In this document: in pieces, positions 1 through 10,815 of the stretch
Position numbering within the stretch: the stretch's first letter is position 1
Layout of the letters: the number at the start of each line of letters is the position of its first letter
Origin: Endocalyx cinctus
Lineage: Eukaryota > Ascomycota > Sordariomycetes > Amphisphaeriales > Apiosporaceae
NCBI GenBank assembly: GCA_001600455.1
Contig: BCKC01000004.1
Coordinates: forward strand, 4,266,915-4,330,914
Reading direction: 5' to 3'
Length of the DNA stretch: 64,000 bases
Notes under the pieces: model-generated
Told to the model about the DNA's origin: nothing
Database searches by the model: none
What the model saw: only the letters and a program-made list of their open reading frames with translations
Position numbers and translations under genes: made by a program

Positions 1-1
1 A

Positions 2-544
2 ACCATCGATAAGTGCCCCAAAGTAACCATAGCAGCACTGAATGGCCCCGCGTTCGGCGGAGGAGTTGGCCTGGCGCTTTCGTGCGATTTTAGACTGTGT
101 GCGAAAAACGCCAGCCTAACCCTCAGCGAGACAAAGCTGGGCTTATGTCCGGCCGTTATCTCCAAATATCTCGTCCGCGAGCTTGGCGTGCCTTTCAGCA
201 GAGAAGCGATGCTGTTGCCTCGCCCCCTCTCCCCGACGGAGCTGAAATCGAAGGGAGTGATTATGAATATTGCGGATGATCAAAGCCAGCTAGTTGAGAT
301 GCTGGACTCGCTTCTAGTACAGCTGAAGATTGCATCATCAGATGCTTCAAATTGGTGCAAACAGTTAGTCCGGGAAGGGTGGGTACATGGAGGATTAAAA
401 GAACAGGATGATACGATAAAGAAATTATTCCAAAAGATGATGGAACCTAATGCCCCGGGCAGCTTTGGTGTCAGGGAGTTTCAAGCTAAACGAAAGGTGA
501 ATTGGGATGAATACCATAATCTTAAACCATCTAGTAAACTGTAA
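2..544 (+). CDS. Enoyl-CoA hydratase/isomerase-like protein, 3' part
   Basis: The reading frame is open from the window edge to TAA at 542-544, giving the last 180 residues of a crotonase-fold protein. The stretch NGPAFGGGVGLALSCD near the start is the conserved crotonase segment that helps form the oxyanion hole, followed by LSETKLGLCPAVISKYLVRELG, the usual position of the catalytic loop. The C-terminal part is polar and matches the helical trimerisation tail. Members hydrate or isomerise acyl-CoA thioesters in beta-oxidation or branched-chain degradation, usually in mitochondria or peroxisomes. The substrate cannot be told from this part, and the 5' end lies outside the window. It could also be a methylglutaconyl-CoA hydratase-type enzyme. 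Confidence 0.85.
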   Translation, partial: TIDKCPKVTIAALNGPAFGGGVGLALSCDFRLCAKNASLTLSETKLGLCPAVISKYLVRELGVPFSREAMLLPRPLSPTELKSKGVIMNIADDQSQLVEMLDSLLVQLKIASSDASNWCKQLVREGWVHGGLKEQDDTIKKLFQKMMEPNAPGSFGVREFQAKRKVNWDEYHNLKPSSKL

Positions 545-973
545 CATAAATCATATTAAAGCATCGAAATTATAACACTATTGTCATTTTTATTTGACTG
601 GTTATGGAAATATCTACATAATTCACCAAACCAAGTGGCCTCAGAATTCCTCATCAGTATTACAATTGGATCGCCCATTCCAATTAATAACTTTAATACA
701 ACCGAGATATGCAATATCGTCGTGGATCGTAATTAATTATGCGGGATCAGTAACTATATCTTTCGCCGAGGAAGCTTATCTTAAAGTAATATAAATACTA
801 AACCTAGAAGTGAAGCTGCGCAGGTAGAAAATATCGAAATATATATTCCGGTTTCCAATAATATTCTGTTCAATTTTGAGTATCCTTCGATCAAGTTTCG
901 CGTACCCAAAAATTCCTTAGTAATATCTATCTAGTACACATTTCCATGAAGATGCGATCATGAATGTAGAGCA
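545..973. other. Intergenic spacer between convergent genes
   Basis: AT-rich spacer holding the 3' flanks of the hydratase-like gene and the NmrA-like gene. The open frame at 594-794 has no recognisable protein character. Nothing else is seen. Confidence 0.6.
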
Positions 974-2006
974 TCAGCGAGCAAGTGGGTTCCATCCACT
1001 CATAACCATATCAACAGCTGTCTTAGTAGCTTCGTCTAGATTCTCTTTAGGCAGTCCAAGAGTTTCGTTGGAATAAGACCCTTCGGGAATCTCTAGCCCA
1101 CCAGCCTGCGAGCGAATGAAAAGTTTCGCATACATACTTTTCCCGATCCCGGTCATAATACCTTTAGCAAACTCCTCCATGCCATCCTGCGCTCGCTTGG
1201 CTGTTGACTCGTACTTAATCTCCCAATCCTCATCCTTGGTTCCCAGAACGCGATGAAGACTGTCAAGCATATCACGCTGGCTAATCTTGAAGCTGGTGAT
1301 GTACAATGGGCTGTTCTTCCAGTCGGAGAGAGCCGGGCTCGCATCTTCCTCGGGAAGCGCAAGCAGCGCGGCTACGGCGCGTCCGCACTGTGTCCATGTA
1401 CTCACGTCGACGAGCGTCTCACCCCTATCGAAGAGCGTGACTTTCCTTTCCGAGATGGTAAAACCAAACCACGACTCCCCAAGCGCTAGGCTCCACTCGT
1501 ACCATACGCCGCACACGAGAGAGATGTACGGGATTCCGAGCCTTTCGATCTCAGATAGCTGCTGTTTGACGACGGCGCCGAAGCTCTCATCGGCAAGCTT
1601 TGGGTTGCGGATGTCGCTACCGTAGAAGTTTGGCATCACGTACGAAACACCCGCTTTAACAGCTGCGGCGACGATCCGACCGTGGAGGTCGGGAGGGGCT
1701 CTTACGGGAAGGGTGATGATAAGGAATTGCTGGCCTTGAAGAGCGGTAATTAGTGACTCTTCGTTATTATAGTCAACATTGATGCGATTGACCCCTTCAG
1801 GGAGAGTCCCTTTGCTTTCGACGCGACTTAGGGCCGTGAGGTTATGCTTTCCTGCCTTGAGAATGGCATCGACGAAGACTTGTCCTATGTGGCCAGTAGC
1901 CTAGGAGAAAGTTAGATCTTTCATTGGAAAATCAAATTAATGATTCGATCCAAGCACTTACACCAGTGATGGCAACATTCTTGATAACCGACTTCGGGGG
2001 ACTCAT
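974..2006 (-). CDS. NmrA-like NAD(P)-binding protein / isoflavone-reductase-like
   Basis: Two exons: 1962-2006 and 974-1900, with a 61-nt GTAAGT...CTAG intron at 1901-1961. Splicing gives 323 residues and rebuilds the Rossmann motif ITGATGHIGQ exactly across the junction (residues about 13-22), which supports both intron and start. The NmrA family includes atypical short-chain reductases and redox-sensing regulators that bind NAD(P) but often lack the SDR catalytic tyrosine. A further family trait is YVMPNFYGSDIRN about 100 residues in, where aromatic-alcohol reductases have a similar segment. The likely role is a cytosolic NADPH-dependent reductase or redox sensor; the substrate is unknown. 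It is convergent with the hydratase-like gene. Confidence 0.85.
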
Positions 2007-2815
2007 GGCAAAATGATTGATGGGTTTTATAACTAGATTGATCTCTAAACGACTAGCTATTGGTTAAAAGTAGGCTAACTAAGAGTCGTTCCGGAGAAGA
2101 GTAGCTAGAGTAGTTAAGTTTCTACCGAATTACTATTACTTGCCAATGCTTACGAGCTTACGAACCCTTCTTCTTATACGGTGGGACGGAGATCGGGTTA
2201 ACGCTCAAGCTGAACGACGCGGATCAGAGTTTGTCCGTGCTGCCGTGCTGAGTTGATGGACTTAACGGTCTTTACGGAAACTACCACGCAGCTTAGGCAC
2301 AATTATTGTAATTACGTCCTGCGTATACTCTTGCTAACAGAGAGCTCGTCGTTGACTCAGGGGGATAAAAAGTCGCTCGGGGTCAACGGAGGTTAGCTAA
2401 ATCCAGCTGCCCAAGTCTAAACTTTATACCCGGATTTAACTTTTACCTACGGTGAGATTTTACAAAGTTTTCGTTGAAGATCAAAATATTATAGCATAAG
2501 ATATATTGCGAAATAATATCGTATTTACGCTAATATGGGGGGGAGGGCTCGGCAACTTTCTAGACCTCCCGGCCAACTATCCTGTTAACGGACATGTACC
2601 GGGCAAGCCCTGGGATATGATAATTGTGTGACAGATGCATATAAGATTAGTGGGGTATAACAGTACCTAATCGGTTGAGGCCCTAGTCGCAAAGATATCT
2701 TAAGAATCTGGATAATGTCATACATAGTAGACTTAAGAACTAATTACAATTGATAACTAGACTAAACCCTCTTCCCCGGGAAAAACTTGCCGATAGTTCT
2801 CGTCCCTTGAATTAT
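2007..2815. other. Intergenic spacer
   Basis: 5' flank of the NmrA-like gene, followed by the 3' flank of the broken HET gene. AT-rich, with a G run near 2537. No gene or repeat recognised. Confidence 0.5.
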
Positions 2816-4965
2816 CTAGCAAATCCGCACAACTTGTTTTTCGAACTGACCCATTGATCGTAAAGTTAGGTCTTGAAACTCAAAATTAAGAGTTACGCAA
2901 CCGAGTCTCCTGAAAAGTTGTGACTCCCTTTTGTCTCTTATCAAAGCTAAACCATGGATATTCGAGGTGTCTCCGTAGAACTCCGTGCGAAGAGGCAGAA
3001 CGACAAGCTCTTGTTTTATTTCGCTTTCCGTGTCAAAGTAAACCTTTCTCGAATATAGATCACACTGTTCATTTACAAACGCTGGTTCAATTCGGGAGCC
3101 TTCATGTTCCCCAGCTTGAAGATGTCCTAGTGGTGATATGAGCTTCCAACCTGGGATCTCGTGAGTCTGCTTTTCTGGAGGCACAAGTTTCGCGCTAGCG
3201 AGAGGCCCCTCAAGAACGAGAACGCCTCCGTCGACATTGACCATCTTATTTAAAGATGTCGAACACGTCTCGATGTCAATTAAACTAGACAACCAGGTGT
3301 GGTTGTTTTGGGTGCCGATATTGAAACGTATAGGTGTGTCAAGGGATATCCAGGACCAAGACGGAACGTGATTTTGTCGCACTCGGTTTTTTTTTTTTTT
3401 TTTGAGACACAGTACTCCATAAGATGCTTTCTGGGAGACAATACCTCCAATGACCAGCTAGATTGTATCCGGGGTCCTGACCCATCTCAAGTAGTTTAGA
3501 TCCGACTTCTCGCACGATCTCAGAGATGTGGAACATTTTATCTTCGAAACTTTTGTGATCTCGATCGTTGTAATACGTCACCACTCGATACCAATCTAAA
3601 AGTACCTGGCGGATGGGCTCATCCGTACGATAATGAAACCCCATGTCGAGAGTGTCTTTGAACTGGGCGGTTTTCCGAGCTGGTTTTGAGTTGGAGATAG
3701 TCTTCGGGTGCAACTCACAGGCCGAAAGCCTGCCACATTCCTAGAATATTTGTTTACGGCCAGATAGCAAGCTTCTATGGGTGAGGAGTCGTCCTTCAAC
3801 GAAGTGGCCTTGTCATATCAAAGGTTCGTTTACCAAGGTTAACTCCCATGACCAATTTTTCTCAAAGTCGGAAACAAAAGGTTCCGGTTGATCGGCGCCC
3901 TTAACACCTACATTCACAACCGTGGGAATAACTGTGTCAGATAGTCGGTCGAAGAATAGTCCCTCAGTCTCAGATCGAGCGCTAAGTGCTGCAATGTTGA
4001 GAAAACTATTTCGGTAAGCCGTGTTTCTCTCTAATGGATCTGCAAGAAGAAGCGATTAAGAGGAATCTTGATACAGCATGTTGCAAATAAAATCGATCCA
4101 AATATAGCAGACGTTTGAGCGAGAAGCAACTTCAACAACATCCTGGAGAAATTTTAGGAAATCTTCTACCGCGTGCCAAGATCAAGATGGTTCCTCTTTT
4201 ACTTGTGACAGTCTTGATGCGGCTAACCCGACACTGGAACAATGGCTGACAGTGACATAGTGAGCATCTGGATCCATGGCTGCACCTTTAACAAGACGGA
4301 TGCGTCTCTCCGAAGCATGCACGCCACGGACTTCCAAGACCCATGCGGGAATAAATGTACGGGGTCCACTAATACGGCATGGCGAATGATGATCTTGACA
4401 GGTTTCAAACCATTTCTTAGCGCTATTCCATTCGTGAATGTCCCCGGTGGACGGAGAAGTATCAAGATTAAGTGTTGGATCTCCATCTAGCAATGTCATG
4501 TCATTAAGTGTTGGATCTCCATCTAGCAATGTCATGTCATTAAGTGTTATTCAGCATAAACTAACTATACAAGGATTGTTCCAGACCTCTATAACGCTCT
4601 AGAAGAAACCCTCCACTTGTATTTCCATAGCATATTTTCATGATTATCTCCGGAGGACTCTGCTTCAGGGAGACAGAGAAGGCAGAAAAGTAACCACGAG
4701 CCTTAAGGGGCGGGTGGATATCCGCATCGTCTCCGAATGGACGAGAGCTACTACAGGAAACGATACACCCTAGGCTCTTGGATTTCTGAAAAGATTCAAA
4801 GCTAACGTGGTGCCCAAAAGCATCTAGTTCTGGTTCTAAGCGATCTTTTTCCATCGGGTTGCCGAAGATAGGAATATGGAGGAGTTCAATGTAAGTGCCA
4901 AGGCGCGTTGTCTTCGAGGGATCCCAGATACCCTCAAGACCTTTGTGGCAAAGTTGACAAAGCAT
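2816..4965 (-). pseudogene. Broken heterokaryon-incompatibility (HET) domain gene
   Basis: Family landmarks appear in order on the minus strand but in shifting frames. The N-terminal MLCQLC cysteine motif starts at 4965. Then come a residue block resembling the pre-HET region (SFESFQKSKSLGC), the HET entry motif with an altered YVTVSHC...(expected W-G), an IWIDFICN block near 4100, a QIF-stop-ECGRLSACELHP block near 3700-3750, and the C-terminal WYRVVTYYNDR and VPSWSWISLD blocks. The expected tryptophan codon of the QIFWEC motif is TAG at 3741-3743. A T run near 3389-3405 separates the frames of the last two blocks. HET proteins trigger cell death on fusion of unlike hyphae. This copy cannot make a full protein. 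The poly-T shift alone could be a sequencing error, but the nonsense codon and the other shifts argue for true decay. Confidence 0.8.
4468..4548. repeat. 36-bp tandem duplication
   Basis: The unit AGTGTTGGATCTCCATCTAG plus sixteen further bases recurs at 4471 and 4507, with a partial third start at 4543. Copies look identical. On the minus strand it encodes a repeated 12-residue segment, MTLLDGDPTLND, within the broken HET gene. Confidence 0.9.
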
Positions 4966-5929
4966 TTTGGTATGAAAGTATAGTTGTAAAAAAAACACTT
5001 AAATCCAATTTGCTGATTTGAATGGAAAAAACACAGAAGAACCCAAAGGCTTTTACAATAATTACTTAGGAATACCCCAACAATACCTAGGTACAAATCC
5101 CACAAGGCATGTAATTACACCTTTACTAAATATACTAACGTTTCAAAATATATGAGATCTGTAATTGGTGTAATCAGCTGAATATAACTAAACCATCGGC
5201 ACTCTCAGTGTATTGCTACTAGTAGATGAGTACCAACTGCATACACAGCCTCCCAACGTGCCTGCGTGCACCGGCAGGAAAGTATATAAGCTGGGATCAA
5301 GTGTATTAAGGTTAGTGATTAGATTAGTGACGATCCCCCACACATTCTACTCGATCAATCCATTTGCGTTGTTTATTATCCCTGCAACTTTCTGCATTCT
5401 GTTGCACCCAGGAATCTTATAGTAAAGATGTGTATGGCCTCACGGGCCATCCCCGTACGGGCCACTAATATAATCGACGAACATATTTTAATTAAAACTT
5501 ATCTTAAGATTGCGGGGGACAACTTTCGGAGGTGACCTATGTCTGTTTGTATTTTCGCTGCATAACCGCGCATTCGCACCGGCTTAGTCTAATTGGTTTC
5601 ATTACCGCCAATGAGCCTTGTCTCCATTCTTCCACCTAAAAGCCACACTGATGGCTGGAATAGTTGCTTCAAAGTATTACGGCCTGAACTGACGTAACAT
5701 TCATGCAGGAAATCTCCTCTTTTATATACCCGATTAGGCCAGCTCATCCTACCTACGAAGTCACAGAAAATAGCAAATCGTTCAAATTTCTCCAAATCTT
5801 TTACTCCTCACTTAAACAAAGTTTTTCATCACTACAAAGCATCAGAGCTCGTGAATAATATTACGGCAGAAGATGGAGAAATTACCCTTTGGAGAGTGCG
5901 TATTAGTTGCCACGACTTGAATTTACAGT
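4966..5929. other. Intergenic spacer, divergent
   Basis: AT-rich 5' flank shared by the broken HET gene and the BTB gene. Contains one perfect TACCTAGGTA palindrome at 5084-5093. The minus-strand frame at 5589-5795 shows no recognisable domain. Confidence 0.5.
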
Positions 5930-6859
5930 ATGATAATATTATTAACGCCACCCCTAATTAGAATTATGGTATCCAAGCCATTTCGTGTCCTCGTTGGTCC
6001 CGACAAACAAGAGTTCACGGTGCATACTAAGCTACTCGAGCGCATGTCGGAGCCGTGGCGGAGGATGATTAACGCAAATAATATGAGAGAGACGGAAGAG
6101 GGCATGGTGGAACTTCCCCAATTTGACGAGGCCACGTTTGCCCGCTTCTGCGAGTTCGCGTACACCAAAACCTACACGCCGGCCAATCCAGAACCCATCT
6201 ACGGGCCGGAGCCGATGCCCGAACCACCAACGGAACCTATCTCTGTCGACGAAGCGGTAGAAGTATCCTGGACGGAGCGTGCCGAGGAACCACAAGAAGC
6301 ACCCTGCGAGGAGCCTGTCAACGAACCGGCAACATCCTGGGCGGAACCAAGGCCCGGAACTTTTATTTGGGAATCCTCTAAAAAGGCGAAGACTAAAAAA
6401 AAGGGGTCCAAGAAATCCCCCTCGTACGTTCAGAAGCAGCATCGCAACAATAGGACGTGGATCAATTTCGCAATGTTGAATTTTGACCAGCCCGCGGAGA
6501 ACCCGCCCGCGGATGAGTTGAACCCGTCACTAAAGTGGGATCATACCGAAGTGCTTCTTTCGCACACGCGCGTTTATGTCCTAGCGGACTACTTCCTCAT
6601 CGACGGCTTGATCAGCCTTAGCCTCAATGAGCTTCATCGATGTTTAAGTAACTTCGATATGAACGCTTCGACGGCCGCTCAAGTCATCCTTCTAGCTAAA
6701 TACGCGTATGGAGAGAGCAAGGGGGAAAATCCGCTGAAGACGTTGATCTCCAGCTACATGGCGTGGAAGATCGACGTGCTGTGGGAAGAAAAGGACTTCC
6801 AAGATCTACTAGATAGTTATAATGAGCTTACCAAGTCTCTCTTGGGATGGGTGTTGTAA
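5930..6859 (+). CDS. BTB/POZ domain protein
   Basis: Single exon, 309 residues. SKPFRVLVGPDKQEFTVHTK near the N-terminus, then LLERMSEPWRRMI and FDEATFARFCEFAYTKTY, are the strands and helices of a fungal BTB/POZ fold. A Pro/Glu-rich linker (about residues 88-150) and a Lys-rich stretch (KKAKTKKKGSKKS) interrupt the fold. The C-terminal helical part (HTRVYVLADYFLIDGL) is the usual end of this fungal family. The ATG at 5966 (MVSKPF) fits the family start better than 5930, so the true product may be 297 residues. BTB proteins dimerise and often serve as substrate adaptors for CUL3 ubiquitin ligases. No partner can be inferred here. Confidence 0.85.
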   Translation: MIILLTPPLIRIMVSKPFRVLVGPDKQEFTVHTKLLERMSEPWRRMINANNMRETEEGMVELPQFDEATFARFCEFAYTKTYTPANPEPIYGPEPMPEPPTEPISVDEAVEVSWTERAEEPQEAPCEEPVNEPATSWAEPRPGTFIWESSKKAKTKKKGSKKSPSYVQKQHRNNRTWINFAMLNFDQPAENPPADELNPSLKWDHTEVLLSHTRVYVLADYFLIDGLISLSLNELHRCLSNFDMNASTAAQVILLAKYAYGESKGENPLKTLISSYMAWKIDVLWEEKDFQDLLDSYNELTKSLLGWVL

Positions 6860-7990
6860 AAGGTTGTTAAGGAATTATTGCATGAATAGGAGAGATTAAT
6901 ATACCTATGCTTGATGTAATAGTTATGCTTATTTATTTATGCCCCCCATTTCAGTGTCCTCATTCTTTTCAACTTTTTTTTTTTTGGTTTAAAAAAAAAA
7001 GGTAAGACAAAACTAGGGTCGATAAAACGTTAAGCTGACGGTGGTAAGAAAGGATTAGGCGACGGGAGTACCCGTCGTACCACGTTCGTATGAATGAATT
7101 AAAACAGTCGGCGGAGCTTTCCGAGGTAACAGGGTTAACACCTCAACTTGTCTATCCGAAAGTGTCATCGCCATCATTTAAACTGCCCATGTTATAAACC
7201 AGATGAGTCCTATCCCATCAATAAACAAAGGAAAAGTATGTAAAGTGGCATTATTACCGTGTTAGAGCTTGTGGATGGGAATTGGGAGCTTGGGAATCAT
7301 ATAGAGTGTACTATGTAAATACTTCATTGAATTAGGGCTTAAGGGACTATCTATTTCTATGAATCGAATTGGAGCTCAGCACCTTATTTATAATGCTTCT
7401 TGAGCTGGTAATACGTAATTACGGGATTGGTCAATTTCTTAGACCTGGTCAGTAAGCTTGATTCCACTCTTTAATTTAACGTCTCTGATACCAGGTCCCA
7501 TTCAGTCCCATTTTTCTGTCACAATATATATTATATGCCGACTATCTGTTGTAGACTGGTCGATTGGATTATTGTAGCAATATCAATACTTAAGAACGCC
7601 CCATGTAGCAGCTCTTTCTAGCTAATTACACTCATGCATATTTTCTCTTACTAATACGTGTGTTAAATCTCAGTCTCTGTCGACTCTTTATTTGGTTCTC
7701 CTTAACTTGTTTTTTTTTTTTCAGATTTCTGCATTCTTCAAATTCCAACAAAGTAGAAAATTTGCCACGAGCGAGACGAGGCCCGGAGGTACCTGAGCCA
7801 AGCGTGGGTCCACTGATAACTATGTGAGTCGACGCCAGCAAATTGTATATATATATGTCACGGTATGGTATGCTTACTTCAATCTAGTCATTCTAAGTAT
7901 ACGTGAATGGCTATTTTCTAGTGGTCCGTTCGGCTAATATTCAGGTTTCTTTACGATAAGGCTCTGAGCTCCAACTGAGAATGACGGCAG
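6860..7990. other. Intergenic spacer
   Basis: AT-rich spacer with paired T and A runs near 6977-7000 and a T run near 7710. No gene seen; the frame at 7632-7841 looks random. Confidence 0.5.
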
Positions 7991-8049
7991 CTGCAAACTT
8001 AAGAGTCTCTCAGAATAGATTCAAACATGCAAACTAATTTTGCTATCAC

Positions 8050-8961
8050 AGAAGAGCGGAGTGCGAGACGTGACGCTGAGCAAATAAGATCTTGCAAATA
8101 GTCTTAGAGTTGAAAAACAATAGTCTGAAAAAGCCGGAGCCGAAGGAACTAGACCAGTTTCAGAAAGGCTTCGATTCGGAGTCTAACGCAAAGACGAACA
8201 AAGTTGTCAACGACGTCAGGAGCGCTAATATCATCAAAGAAATCCTTAGCCCTTTGCAAGATGATACTGAATTCTTGGAAACCTTACGCAAAGGCCGCTT
8301 AGATGGCACAACAGAAACCACCTTAGAAAGTGAATATGTCTAGTCTTGGTTCGAATAAAAACATAATACAAATCAGATTCTCTTTTTGACCGGTAGCAAG
8401 TGATCTGGAAAGTCATATGTGACTTCTCGGATTATTGACGCAATCCACGGCCGTACGAAACACATCATCAGAACTGCCAAAGTCCAGGTATGCGCCGCTT
8501 ATCATCTTGTAAAAGTCCAAGGGAGTCAACAAGTCAAAGCTAGTGTCATTTTGAGGACGTTGGCCTTCCAACTTAGTGCCGTCTACCCGGTTTATGAGAA
8601 ACACATTCTTCGCGAGAACCGAAATTCAAAGTGCTAGACATGGATGTCTGTAAGCTTTGGAAAGCATTGTTCGAAGAGTATCTTGATGACAATAAGGCTG
8701 CTGTCTTCTTAATCGTTGATGGACTGGATGAGCTTAAACAAGAGGACCGATCGACTCTCTTTAGCTTGTTTCGGACTCGTGAGTGATGCCACAAGCGAGG
8801 GGAGTATACCTAAGGGACTCAAACTTCTTCTCGTATCTTCAGACATTCCTCAATCACTCAAGCAGACGAAATTCCATACAGTTCGACCCGATACTGACCA
8901 CGATCTGCCTATTTTTGTGAGACATAAACTTCATTCCGCGTGGAAGTCCGTTTATAGATAG
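8050..8961 (+). pseudogene. Remnant of a STAND/NACHT NTPase (NLR-type) gene
   Basis: Three plus-strand frames carry ordered pieces of a fungal NACHT gene. The first (8092-8340) is a charged region ending in a stop. The next, near 8530-8630, has VILRTLAFQLSAVYPVYEKHIL, a segment found between Walker A and Walker B in this family. The third, near 8641-8780, has KLWKALFEEYLDD then FLIVDGLDELKQEDRSTLFSLF, a clear Walker B with DGLDE. A later piece (GLKLLLVSSDIPQSL) matches the sensor-like strand. No Walker A (GxxGxGK) was found, frames change, and stops interrupt. Intact members are cytosolic sensors in fungal incompatibility and immunity. This copy is non-functional. It lies between the BTB gene and the 2EXR gene. 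Confidence 0.7.
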
Positions 8962-9000
8962 AGACACGCAGCCTAAATAATACGCTTCTACGGAAGGGTC

Positions 9001-10815
9001 TCACGCTTCGCTATCCCATTCGCCTCGTAACCATGGACTCGGTAATTCATCATCTTTTCCTACTGCAGAGCTATCATAGTCTACTCCCATGACAATTCTT
9101 TCCAACCTGAGCTCATGCTGAGCGATAAGACGATCGGATTCGGGGATCCAATGATACCCGATGCCACATCCCGGGGACTGCGTTGGAGTGATCTTGCAAG
9201 TGCTGATGTCTTGCAGCAGCTTCGGCGGTGACCAGTGCTGTGGCCATTCTAGGTGGACAAAAAGGCGGCATAGCCGCTGTAGATTCTTCAGAGGCTCGAG
9301 AAGCCGGGGTGCCTGTGCCTCGAGTATATGTGCCGTATTCGTGACGGAGAGGAGCCGGCGGAACATACCACTCCGGCTCGTCCAGATATGAAGAATAAGC
9401 GTTAACTCTGAGGCGTCGCCATCTGGTGAAATCTCAGCTAAATAATTAACAGCGGTGCACCATCCGAGGTAAGCTGGATCCGAATCTGTGAGGCTGGAAC
9501 TAGCATCGATGCGAGGGAATACAATTTCGAGAGTTTGAAGCAGTCTGTGCGCCTTCGGCCCAATCTTCTCCAAGAAAAGCTTCGTTGTGTCGAAATCTAC
9601 TGGAATATGCTGCAAGTATTGTGCGACATTATCGGGATCGTCATCTAAACGAGCCTCCTGCTCCGTAGTATTTGGTTGATTGTTAGGGCAATTTTCTGGT
9701 GCCGGAGAGAAAATAGTATCGTCAAAACGCCAACCTGGCAAGATTACGATACGATTCATCTTGTAAAAGAAAGTGATGGCATCCTCGTAAATCGCTCGAC
9801 AAGTCAACAGAAGAGGGACTGGACTTCGCTTGTGGTTACTACAGCGAAAGGAGTACGAGGCAGTACGGCGCATACAGAAATCTCCCATAATTCCCGAATG
9901 AGCACCGCAAGAAGGAACATTATGACCGGCGTGAAGGTCTTCCTCGAGACAGACACTCCCATCACATTCGCAGAAAATAAAGTCTGTCGAGAATCCGTTA
10001 AGGGGCTGCCAGCGAATCTTGCGATGGGGGCCGACGAGGTTTGTGTACTCGTAGACCTGCCATCGAAGCTCCTGCGGTAGATCTAGGAAGCGGAAAGGTT
10101 CCGAGGGAGCACCGGAGTCTGGTGCTTGTGCTCGAGTGACTGTGTCTCGGGCATACGCCAACGTGGCATTCCACTCACTTTTACCCACGACTTCATCTCC
10201 ATAACCGTTCATACTAGAGCAAAGAAGACGCAATTCAAGCTCAAGCAGCACGCCGGGATAATGACGCAAAGGTTTGAGAACGGCATCTGTTTTTTCTCCG
10301 ATGCCGGTATCGCAGATGAGATGGAGCCTCAGTTTCTGAGGGGCGGCGTGGTATAGAACGTAATTAACCATAGCTTGCCACCTCTTAATCCTATCCCAAT
10401 CCAAGGGGTCCTTTTTATCCCAGGAATATCGCCTTTCATCGGTATGTAGGTGTATATATACGTNCCGAAGTTTAGAACAGACAGAAGGAGGGAGCCGGTG
10501 CAGAAATTCGATACCAGCGTCNACATTCTCTCTGAGATATACCAGCGTATTATGCTCGGCGATGAAAGCCTCAAGCTCATCTTCTATTTGTGTACATACG
10601 CGAAGAAGGTTGAAAGTGAGATTGTAATCTTCCTGCGATGCTTGACTATCATCATGTTCCTCAATTGGTCCAACAATGGGATATGATATACGAGTACCAA
10701 CAGGAACCCCGGCGTATATGTAGATACGGTGTCGAATCGAAAGGGGGATACGTAGGAAGGTATCAGTATGACTGCAGGCTATGCCGAGATACTCGCATAA
10801 GAGTGTTTGATTCAT
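9001..10815 (-). CDS. Double 2EXR (F-box-like) domain protein
   Basis: Single exon, 604 residues from ATG at 10815. Two copies of the 2EXR-type motif are visible: FLRIPLSIRHRIYIYAG near residue 20 and FRFLDLPQELRWQVYEY near residue 245. The second is followed by a Cys/His-rich insert and LLLTCRAIYEDAITFFYKMN, the usual sequel of this domain. The fold is F-box-like, suggesting an SCF-type or structural adaptor role, but no substrate is known for the family. Bases 10464 and 10522 are undetermined and give two unknown residues in the N-terminal half. 2EXR genes are often expanded in filamentous ascomycetes. Confidence 0.8.
   Translation of the reverse strand: MNQTLLCEYLGIACSHTDTFLRIPLSIRHRIYIYAGVPVGTRISYPIVGPIEEHDDSQASQEDYNLTFNLLRVCTQIEDELEAFIAEHNTLVYLRENXDAGIEFLHRLPPSVCSKLRXVYIHLHTDERRYSWDKKDPLDWDRIKRWQAMVNYVLYHAAPQKLRLHLICDTGIGEKTDAVLKPLRHYPGVLLELELRLLCSSMNGYGDEVVGKSEWNATLAYARDTVTRAQAPDSGAPSEPFRFLDLPQELRWQVYEYTNLVGPHRKIRWQPLNGFSTDFIFCECDGSVCLEEDLHAGHNVPSCGAHSGIMGDFCMRRTASYSFRCSNHKRSPVPLLLTCRAIYEDAITFFYKMNRIVILPGWRFDDTIFSPAPENCPNNQPNTTEQEARLDDDPDNVAQYLQHIPVDFDTTKLFLEKIGPKAHRLLQTLEIVFPRIDASSSLTDSDPAYLGWCTAVNYLAEISPDGDASELTLILHIWTSRSGMFRRLLSVTNTAHILEAQAPRLLEPLKNLQRLCRLFVHLEWPQHWSPPKLLQDISTCKITPTQSPGCGIGYHWIPESDRLIAQHELRLERIVMGVDYDSSAVGKDDELPSPWLRGEWDSEA

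Noticed and set aside
10464..10522. Undetermined bases as evidence of a damaged 2EXR gene
   Set aside because: They are consensus ambiguities; the frame is otherwise open.
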